Shown here: positions 24,689-30,088 of the stretch, one piece after another
Layout of the letters: each line of letters starts with the position of its first letter
Numbering within the stretch: position 1 is the stretch's first letter
Assembly: GCA_035250485.1 (NCBI GenBank)
Contig: DATFFB010000158.1
Coordinates: 1-30,088, forward strand
Direction of reading: 5' to 3'
Source: JACCTH01 sp035250485
GTDB lineage: Bacteria > Actinomycetota > Acidimicrobiia > Spongiisociales > ZC4RG35
Length of the DNA stretch: 30,088 nucleotides
Position numbers and translations under genes: made by a program
Notes under the pieces: model-generated
The model's database searches: none
Told to the model about the DNA's origin: nothing
Seen by the model: the letters and a program-made list of their open reading frames with translations, nothing else

Positions 24689-25051
24689 ATGGGATCATTG
24701 CTCGTACACCTCACCCACGGCCCGGAGGCGCCCACGATCTCGGCTCTCGCTTGCCTGGTTGCGCTAGCGGCGGTCGACGAGGGCCATGAGGTGACGATGT
24801 TCTTCGCTGGCGACGCCGTGCACCTGATGAAGGACTCAGTCATTGAGTCGACGGCCGGGATCGGAACCGGTGCTCTGGCCGACCACATCCCCAACCTGGT
24901 TGCCAAGGGAGTCCCGATTTATGTCTCGAAGATGTCGGCGGCCGCGCGGGAGGTAACCGAGGCAGACATTGCCACGAAAAACGCGACGTTTGCGGCTCCG
25001 GCCAAGCTGATCGAGCTGACTTTCGCCGCGGACCGGGTGATTACCTACTGA
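24689..25051 (+). CDS. DsrE-like family protein
   Basis: A 120-residue protein with the DsrE/F-like fold. LLVHLTHGPEAPTISALACL is the first strand and helix, EGHEVTMFFAGDAVHLMKD the second unit, and GVPIYVSKMSAAAREVTEAD the third. In many sulfur-transfer DsrE proteins the last segment is IYVCGMSA-like with a reactive Cys. Here it is Ser (codon TCG), leaving only one Cys, at position 22. The gene sits between tRNA-Sec and selD. Se-utilising bacteria often carry YedF, which has a DsrE domain, so a selenium-handling role is a reasonable guess. The start has an AAAGGGGAA ribosome-binding site. It overlaps selD by 11 bp in convergent orientation. Confidence 0.78.
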   Translation: MGSLLVHLTHGPEAPTISALACLVALAAVDEGHEVTMFFAGDAVHLMKDSVIESTAGIGTGALADHIPNLVAKGVPIYVSKMSAAAREVTEADIATKNATFAAPAKLIELTFAADRVITY

Positions 25052-26084
25052 CGAAAGAGATTCCGGGCTCGCCTGCCGCGAGCCCCCCGACGATCGCGGC
25101 GGTCAGGCACCCGGCCGCCAGCAGGTCAGTAACCAGTTCTTCGGTGCGCTCCGGAGCGACAGCGATGAGTAGGCCGCCCGAGGTCTGAGCGTCGGCCAGG
25201 ACCTTGAACAGGTTCTCAGCGGGGGGTTCCCCGGAGACAAAGGGCCGGACCGACTCGAGGTTTCGCCGGCTCCCGCCGGGATAGTGACCGGCAGTGACCA
25301 GGTCGACGACGCCGGGAAGGACTGGCACCGCTTCCGGATCGATGACCGCCGCCACTTTGGAGGCCTGGAGCACTTCTCGGAGGTGGCCGAGGAGGCCGAA
25401 GCCGGTGATGTCGGTGGCTGCGTGGGCCTGGTGCTCGATCATCGGCTGCACTGCCTGATCGTTGAGGGTGGTCATCAGGCCGACCGCTTTCCTCGCCAGC
25501 TCCGGCGGGCACGAGTCGGCCTTCAACGCGGTGGTGACGATCCCGGTTCCCAGCGATTTGGTCAATACCAGCTGGTCTCCCGGTCGCCCTCCGGCGTTGG
25601 TAATGGGCTCGGAAACGGTGCCGCTGACAGAGAATCCGTATTTTGGTTCGGCGTCGTCGATCGAATGACCGCCGATGATGGTGGCTCCGGCCGCGGCCAT
25701 CATGTCCGCCCCTCCACGCACGACGTCGGCCAAAAGCTCGAAGGAAAGACCGTCCCGAGGCCAGGCCACCAACTGCAAAGCGGTAAGAGGCCGACCCCCC
25801 ATCGCATAGATATCGGAGAGAGCGTTGGCGGCCGCGATCTGGCCCCACTCATAGGGATCGTCCACGATCGGGGTGAAAAAATCGACCGACTGCAGGAGAA
25901 AGTCGCCTGAGGGAAGCCGCCATACCCCGGCATCATCGGACGTAGCGAGACCCACCACGAGGTCCGGCGCATCCAGAGCGGGGTGCGATCGTAGGGGCTC
26001 GATGATCGAGGAGAGCTCCTCGGCGGAGAGCTTGCACCCGCATCCAGCCCCGTGCGAAAAAGTGGTCAACCGGGCCTGCGCCAC
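25041..26084 (-). CDS. selD: Selenide, water dikinase (selenophosphate synthetase)
   Basis: A 347-residue PurM-like ATPase that makes selenophosphate from selenide and ATP for SelA. The N-terminal loop SHGAGCGCKLSAEEL has the catalytic Cys15 and Lys18 (E. coli Cys17 and Lys20). FLLQSVDFFTPIVDDPYEWGQIAAANALSDIYAMGG, then GGHSIDDAEPKYGFSVSG, TDITGFGLLGHL and LADAQTSGGLL are the family core. The catalytic residue is coded by TGC, so this SelD is not itself a selenoprotein. The start is a GTG at 26084 with no clear Shine-Dalgarno. It is convergent with the DsrE-like gene and divergent from the corrinoid operon. Confidence 0.96.
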   Translation of the reverse strand: MAQARLTTFSHGAGCGCKLSAEELSSIIEPLRSHPALDAPDLVVGLATSDDAGVWRLPSGDFLLQSVDFFTPIVDDPYEWGQIAAANALSDIYAMGGRPLTALQLVAWPRDGLSFELLADVVRGGADMMAAAGATIIGGHSIDDAEPKYGFSVSGTVSEPITNAGGRPGDQLVLTKSLGTGIVTTALKADSCPPELARKAVGLMTTLNDQAVQPMIEHQAHAATDITGFGLLGHLREVLQASKVAAVIDPEAVPVLPGVVDLVTAGHYPGGSRRNLESVRPFVSGEPPAENLFKVLADAQTSGGLLIAVAPERTEELVTDLLAAGCLTAAIVGGLAAGEPGISFVSR

Positions 26085-26111
26085 GATGATGACGCTAATG
26101 GGGTCCGGCTA

Positions 26112-26150
26112 GTGTTCCACGCTGTAGCACTGTCCCATATCGTGGAACAC
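26112..26150. promoter_or_regulatory. 10-bp inverted repeat upstream of the corrinoid operon
   Basis: GTGTTCCACG (26112-26121) and CGTGGAACAC (26141-26150) are perfect inverted arms separated by 19 bp. They end directly before the GGAG that abuts the first start codon. Poor -35 (TTCCAC) and -10 (TATCGT) candidates overlap the two arms with 17-bp spacing. It could be an operator for a dimeric or tetrameric repressor, or an RNA hairpin that masks the ribosome-binding site. Confidence 0.5.
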
Positions 26151-26154
26151 GGAG

Positions 26155-26856
26155 ATGGCTGAAGCAGAACTCGATCTCAATTCCCTGGCCGATGACGACC
26201 TCGTCCACCAGATGCACGACGACCTCTACGACGGTCTCGCTCCCGAGATCGTTGAGGGCACCAATATCCTCCTTGGTCGCGGCTGGGACGCCCAGCGGGT
26301 CCTCAACGAGGCCCTGGTCGAGGGGATGCGGATTGTCGGCATCGACTTCAGGGACGGAATCCTTTTCGTCCCCGAGGTTCTACTGGCGGCGAACGCGATG
26401 AAGGCCGGGATGGAAGTTCTCCGCCCCCTGCTGGCCGAAACCGGCGCCCAGACGATCGGCAAGGTGGTGATCGGGACCGTCAAAGGCGATATCCACGACA
26501 TCGGCAAAAATCTGGTGGCGATGATGCTCGAAGGCGCCGGCTTCGAGGTGATCAACCTCGGCATCAATACCGATGCCGAGCGCTTCATTGCCGCCCTGGA
26601 GGAGCACAAGCCCGACATTTTGGGGATGTCGGCGCTGCTCACGACCACCATGCCTTATATGAAGGTGGTGATCGACAGCCTGAAAGAGAAGGGGATCCGC
26701 GACGATTACATCGTGCTGGTCGGAGGGGCTCCTCTCAACGAGGAGTTTGGCAAAGCGGTGGGTGCCGACGCCTACTGCCGTGACGCGGCAGTAGCGGCTG
26801 AGACCGCCGAGGCTCTGGTCTTGGCTCGCCGGATGACTGCCGGTGAGGATCCATGA
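26155..26856 (+). CDS. Corrinoid (methyl-carrier) protein, MtbC/MttC type
   Basis: A 233-residue cobalamin-binding methyl carrier. A helical cap (about 10-95, with VPEVLLAANAMKAGMEVLRP) precedes the B12-binding Rossmann domain. GTVKGDIHDIGKNLVAMML holds the DxHxxG motif with His114 as lower cobalt ligand, GMSALLTTTMPYMK the SxT/L segment, and VGGAPL the GG motif. Such proteins accept a methyl group from a substrate-specific methyltransferase (MttB/MtgB type) and pass it to tetrahydrofolate or another acceptor. GGAG lies directly against the ATG with no spacer, which is unusual. It heads an operon with ATGA overlaps. The corrinoid reactivator and a pterin methyltransferase are encoded downstream. 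Confidence 0.93.
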   Translation: MAEAELDLNSLADDDLVHQMHDDLYDGLAPEIVEGTNILLGRGWDAQRVLNEALVEGMRIVGIDFRDGILFVPEVLLAANAMKAGMEVLRPLLAETGAQTIGKVVIGTVKGDIHDIGKNLVAMMLEGAGFEVINLGINTDAERFIAALEEHKPDILGMSALLTTTMPYMKVVIDSLKEKGIRDDYIVLVGGAPLNEEFGKAVGADAYCRDAAVAAETAEALVLARRMTAGEDP

Positions 26857-27449
26857 AACGGGTTTTGATCATCGCTTGCGGCGCTCTCGCTCGCGAGCTC
26901 GGGGATGTGCTGAAAAGAGCTCGGTTCGACTGGGTAGACATCGAATGCCTCCCCGCCGTGTTGCATAACACACCGCAACTGATCACCGAGGCTGTTCGTG
27001 AGCGAATAGATCGCGCCAGCGGGCGTTACGAACAGATCTTTGTCGGCTATGCCGACTGCGGGACCGGTGGCACCCTCGACCGCTTGCTCGATGAACGCGG
27101 GATCGAGCGTCTACCCGGTGCTCATTGCTACGAGTTCTTTGCTGGCGCGGATCGCTTCGCCCACCTTCACGAAGAGGACCCCGGCACCTTCTATCTCACC
27201 GACTTCCTCGCCAAGCATTTCGATCGGCTGGTCTGGCAGGGGCTCGGCCTCGACCGTTGGCCGGAGCTTCGTGACGACTATTTCGGCAACTACCGGCGTC
27301 TTATCTATCTCTCACAAGTGGTCTCAGATGAGCTGGTGAGTCGGGCCCGAGCGGCGGCCCAACGGCTCGGGCTCGCTTTCGAGCACCACCACGTCGGCTA
27401 TGGAGACTTCGAGCCGGCGATCGCGATTGCAGCCGGTGCGCGACTATGA
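26853..27449 (+). CDS. DUF1638 domain protein
   Basis: A 198-residue protein of the DUF1638 family. VLIIACGALARELGDVL opens the fold, LHNTPQLITEAVRERID follows, and the conserved FVGYADCGTGGTLDRLL and GAHCYEFFAGADRF segments carry two cysteines (about 69 and 90). DUF1638 genes recur beside corrinoid methyltransferase genes. Their function is not established. The gene overlaps the corrinoid protein gene by 4 bp and the next gene by 4 bp, so it belongs to the same transcript. Confidence 0.85.
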   Translation: MKRVLIIACGALARELGDVLKRARFDWVDIECLPAVLHNTPQLITEAVRERIDRASGRYEQIFVGYADCGTGGTLDRLLDERGIERLPGAHCYEFFAGADRFAHLHEEDPGTFYLTDFLAKHFDRLVWQGLGLDRWPELRDDYFGNYRRLIYLSQVVSDELVSRARAAAQRLGLAFEHHHVGYGDFEPAIAIAAGARL

Positions 27450-27742
27450 GCGCCGAGCTGACCGTCATCCGTTGGCGCGACATACCCGCGCAGGTGGTGG
27501 TCAAGCGAGGTCGGGAGAGCGCCCGCCGCGAGCTCTCACCCCGCTTCCAGGTCGCCATCGATCGAGCGGCCATGTACGCCGGCCTCTTCGGCACCGATGA
27601 GTACCTCAACGAGTGGGCGCGCGATTCCCGATCCTGCGGCGACGATCTCGAAGCGGAAGCGGAGGCGGAAGCCAAGAGGTTGGAAGCCGAGTTCTCACCC
27701 GAGGTTCTGAATGACATCGCTGGCAAGGGAGGAACGAAGTGA
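27446..27742 (+). CDS. 'Virulence factor' family small protein
   Basis: A 98-residue protein matching the family annotated as virulence factor. LTVIRWRDIPAQVVVKRGRE, ARRELSPRFQVAIDRAAMYAG and CGDDLEAEAEAEAKRLEAEF are its conserved blocks. The second half is helical and acidic, probably a coiled coil. Despite the name, the family is found with DUF1638 and methyltetrahydrofolate methyltransferase genes in non-pathogens. An accessory role in the corrinoid methyl-transfer system is likely but unproven. It overlaps both neighbours by 4 bp. Confidence 0.85.
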   Translation: MSAELTVIRWRDIPAQVVVKRGRESARRELSPRFQVAIDRAAMYAGLFGTDEYLNEWARDSRSCGDDLEAEAEAEAKRLEAEFSPEVLNDIAGKGGTK

Positions 27743-28632
27743 CCGAGACCGTCCTTTCCTCCCCTACTCGAGAGGTCGTGATCGGCTTCGACCGCCCCTT
27801 CGTCATGATTGGCGAGAGAATCAACCCCACGGGCCGCAAGCTCCTCGCCGAAGAGATGCGAAACGGCGATTTCTCGCGCATCGAAGCGGACGCTCTCGCC
27901 CAGGTTGAGGCGGGGGCACCAATGCTCGACGTCAATGCCGGAATTCCGCTGGCCGATGAGCCGGCCTTGCTCGCCAAAGCCATCCAGCTCGTGCAGTCAT
28001 TGACCGACGTCCCGCTCTCAATCGACTCTTCGATCGTCGAAGCATTAAGAGCCGGTTTGGAGGTGTATCAGGGCAAGCCACTGGTCAACTCGGTTACGGG
28101 TGAGGAAGAACGACTCGAGCAGGTCCTGCCCTTGGTGGCCAAGTACGGGGCGGCGGTGGTGGCGATCAGCAACGACGAAACCGGGATCTCGGAGGATCCC
28201 GACGTTCGCTTCGAGGTAGCCAAGAAGATCGTCAACCGCGCGGCCGATTACGGGATCGGGAAGGAAGACATCGTTGTCGATCCGCTGGTCATGCCGATCG
28301 GCGCCATGGGTACTGCGGGGCAGCAGGTTTTTCGATTAATCGGCCGGCTGCGCAACGAGCTTGGCGTCAATACGACGTGTGGAGCCTCCAACATCAGCTT
28401 CGGCTTGCCCTACCGAGCCGGGATCAACGCCGCCTTCTTGACGATGGCCATCGGCGCCGGGATGACATCGGCGATCACCAATCCCCTGGAAGCCCCCATC
28501 CGGGAAGCGGTGATGGCCGCGGACGTGCTGGCCGGGCACGATCCTCATTGCGCCCGCTGGATCCGGTCCCATCGGCAGCCCGTTGAGGAGGAGGCTTCTC
28601 GTCGGCGAAGTAACCGGCGGCGCGGGTCGTAA
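27739..28632 (+). CDS. Methyltetrahydrofolate:corrinoid methyltransferase (pterin-binding, DHPS-like)
   Basis: A 297-residue TIM-barrel protein of the pterin-binding family. FVMIGERINPTGRKLLAEEM opens the barrel, APMLDVNAGIPLADEP and VPLSIDSSIVEALRAGLEVY follow, then AISNDETGISEDP and the pterin-site CGASNISFGLP. The pattern is that of AcsE/MtvA-like enzymes moving methyl groups between the cob(I)amide centre and tetrahydrofolate, rather than dihydropteroate synthase. The GTG start overlaps the previous stop (GTGA). The C-terminus is an arginine-rich tail of about 20 residues. It is paired with the corrinoid protein at 26155 and the reactivator downstream. Confidence 0.9.
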   Translation: MTETVLSSPTREVVIGFDRPFVMIGERINPTGRKLLAEEMRNGDFSRIEADALAQVEAGAPMLDVNAGIPLADEPALLAKAIQLVQSLTDVPLSIDSSIVEALRAGLEVYQGKPLVNSVTGEEERLEQVLPLVAKYGAAVVAISNDETGISEDPDVRFEVAKKIVNRAADYGIGKEDIVVDPLVMPIGAMGTAGQQVFRLIGRLRNELGVNTTCGASNISFGLPYRAGINAAFLTMAIGAGMTSAITNPLEAPIREAVMAADVLAGHDPHCARWIRSHRQPVEEEASRRRSNRRRGS

Positions 28633-28646
28633 CGACTGACCGAGAA

Positions 28647-30088
28647 GTGACCGTTTCGCACCAAGTTGTGTTCACCCCGTCGGGCCGTCGGGGGACCTTT
28701 GCCGCCGGGATCACAGTCCTGGACGCGGCTCGCGCCCTGGGGGTCGATCTCGATTCGGTTTGCGGCGGGCGAGGCATTTGTGGCCGCTGTCAAGTAAGGG
28801 TGGGAAGCAGGCCAGGAATCGAAGGGAGGGCGGATCGGCTTTCTGCTCCTGCCGAAACCGAGGCGGAGTACCACGGTCGCCGGCCCTTGCTGGCGGGCTA
28901 TCGACTCGGATGCGCAGCCACGATCACAGACGACGTCGTCATCGATGTCCCGGAGGAGAGCCAGGTGCACCGACAGGTGGTTCGCAAGCGAGCCGAGGTG
29001 GACTCGCTCCCGGTCGATCCGGTTGTTCGGCTTCACTATGTCGAAGTATCTGAACCCGACCTGGCGAGCCCCACCGGCGACGCCGAGCGGCTATTGGCAG
29101 CGCTCGAAGCCGAGTGGGGTCTGGTCGGTCTCGAATTCGAGCCAGAGGTCCTGCCGCACCTGCAGGAGGCATTGCGACGAGGCGAGTGGAAAGTCACCGC
29201 TGGGGTGCGAGGAGCCTCCAGGATCATGGGGATATGGCCCGGCTTTCGTGATCTGGCTCTCGGGGTCGCATTCGACGTGGGATCGACCACGATCGCCGGC
29301 CACCTCTGCGATCTTTTCACCGGGGCGGTGCTGGCCTCGGCCGGGAGGATGAATCCGCAGATCCGCTTTGGAGAAGACCTCATGAGTCGGGTGTCCTACA
29401 TCATGATGAATGAGGGGGGAGAGGAGCGCCTGACGACGGTGGTACGCGAGGCGATCGACCAGTTGATCGGCGACCTCGTCGATGAGGCGGGATTTACGCG
29501 CTCAGACATCCTCGAGATCGCATTGGTGGGAAATCCGATCATGCATCATCTGGCCCTCGGCTTTGATCCGCGCCAGCTTGGCACCGCACCGTTCGCTCTC
29601 GTTACCACTGCCGCCCTCCAGACCCCTGCTCGCGCACTCGGCCTCGATGTTCATGAAGGGGCCGTGGTCTACACCCTGCCTTGCATCGCCGGACACGTGG
29701 GAGCCGATGCAGCGGGAGTGACATTGTCAGAGGGACCTCATCGCCAAGCCGACACGATGTTGGTGGTGGATGTCGGCACCAATGCCGAAATCCTTCTCGG
29801 CAACGATCATCGGTTGCTGGCAGCCTCCAGTCCCACGGGACCGGCTTTCGAGGGCGCCCAGATCTCATCGGGTCAGAGGGCCGCGCCGGGCGCCATCGAA
29901 CGGGTGCGAATCGACCGCGAGACTTTGGAGCCGCGTATTCGAGTCATCGGCCAAGATGACTGGTCGGATGAACCGGGCTTCGACCCCTCGCGGGTGACCG
30001 GCATTTGCGGGTCAGGGATCATCGAGGCCGTCGCCGAGTTGTTCATGAGCGGCGTCATCTCTAGCGATGGGGTAGTGCTCGACGAGAG
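28647..30088 (+). CDS. RACo-like corrinoid activation ATPase with [2Fe-2S] domain (C-terminus beyond window)
   Basis: The plus-strand frame from GTG 28647 stays open to the window end, giving 480 residues. An in-frame TAA at 28611 limits the start. Residues 1-100 are a [2Fe-2S] ferredoxin domain with Cys39, Cys45, Cys48 and Cys89 (CGGRGICGRC, then LGCAA). A linker domain follows to about 200. The ASKHA/DUF4445 part starts at LGVAFDVGSTTIAGHL (205-220) and continues with ALVGNPIMHHLALG, PCIAGHVGADAAG, VVDVGTNAEILLG, SPTGPAFEGAQISSGQRAAPGA and ITGICGSGIIEAVAEL-like VTGICGSGIIEA. Such proteins reduce inactive cob(II)alamin back to cob(I)alamin with ATP. It follows the methyltransferase by 14 bp. 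Confidence 0.92.
   Translation, partial: MTVSHQVVFTPSGRRGTFAAGITVLDAARALGVDLDSVCGGRGICGRCQVRVGSRPGIEGRADRLSAPAETEAEYHGRRPLLAGYRLGCAATITDDVVIDVPEESQVHRQVVRKRAEVDSLPVDPVVRLHYVEVSEPDLASPTGDAERLLAALEAEWGLVGLEFEPEVLPHLQEALRRGEWKVTAGVRGASRIMGIWPGFRDLALGVAFDVGSTTIAGHLCDLFTGAVLASAGRMNPQIRFGEDLMSRVSYIMMNEGGEERLTTVVREAIDQLIGDLVDEAGFTRSDILEIALVGNPIMHHLALGFDPRQLGTAPFALVTTAALQTPARALGLDVHEGAVVYTLPCIAGHVGADAAGVTLSEGPHRQADTMLVVDVGTNAEILLGNDHRLLAASSPTGPAFEGAQISSGQRAAPGAIERVRIDRETLEPRIRVIGQDDWSDEPGFDPSRVTGICGSGIIEAVAELFMSGVISSDGVVLDE

Noticed and set aside
25041..26084. SelD as a selenoprotein
   Set aside because: The catalytic position is coded by TGC, not TGA.
26085..26154. Cobalamin riboswitch before the corrinoid operon
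   Set aside because: Only about 70 bp are available and no B12-box-like sequence is visible.

Overview
The window is a gene-dense, high-GC bacterial chromosome segment with no rRNA, insertion sequence, CRISPR array or prophage gene that I can recognise. Frequent GTG/TTG starts, many 1-10 bp gene overlaps, a PPOX protein of the F420-linked mycobacterial type, a DUF2079 membrane protein and the general protein style suggest an actinobacterium, perhaps an acidimicrobiia-like lineage. This placement is an inference from style, not from a marker gene.

Layout. (1) 1-3746, minus strand: a probable operon of PPK2 polyphosphate kinase, a hemolysin III/AdipoR-type membrane protein, an alpha/beta hydrolase, a peptidase-S51-like protein with a CysRS-type C-terminal tail, and a nitronate monooxygenase cut by the window edge. 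(2) 3840-5267, plus: xylulokinase. (3) 5264-6436, minus: a betaine-homocysteine methyltransferase-like gene behind what reads as a SAM-II riboswitch followed by a terminator hairpin. (4) 6500-12821: a betaine/proline-type ABC transporter (binding lipoprotein divergent from the ATPase and a double-length permease), then betaine-aldehyde dehydrogenase and an SDR. (5) 12854-14204: ArsR regulator and SRPBCC protein divergent from a standalone ClpP, with two copies of a GCAAC-N6-GTTGC dyad between them. (6) 14176-18149, minus: DUF2079 protein, EtfB, EtfA, TfoX-like and PPOX proteins. (7) 18221-18856: a PEBP protein. (8) 18899-21406, minus: an FAD/GcvT-type dimethylglycine or sarcosine dehydrogenase. 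(9) 21448-26084: selenocysteine machinery (selA, selB, tRNA-Sec, a DsrE-like gene and convergent selD). (10) 26155-30088, plus: a corrinoid one-carbon operon (corrinoid protein, DUF1638, 'virulence factor' family protein, methyltetrahydrofolate methyltransferase, and a RACo-type ferredoxin/ASKHA reactivator running off the edge).

Taken together, much of the window fits glycine betaine and one-carbon metabolism. Betaine is imported or made from its aldehyde and demethylated to methionine plus dimethylglycine under SAM control. Dimethylglycine is then oxidised by a flavoenzyme whose electrons can go to the nearby ETF. The corrinoid operon at the right edge could move methyl groups from another methylated substrate to tetrahydrofolate, but its substrate-specific (MttB-type) methyltransferase is not in the window. 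No gene here contains an in-frame TGA that I can support as selenocysteine, so the user of the Sec machinery lies elsewhere. No stretch over 300 bases lacks a gene.
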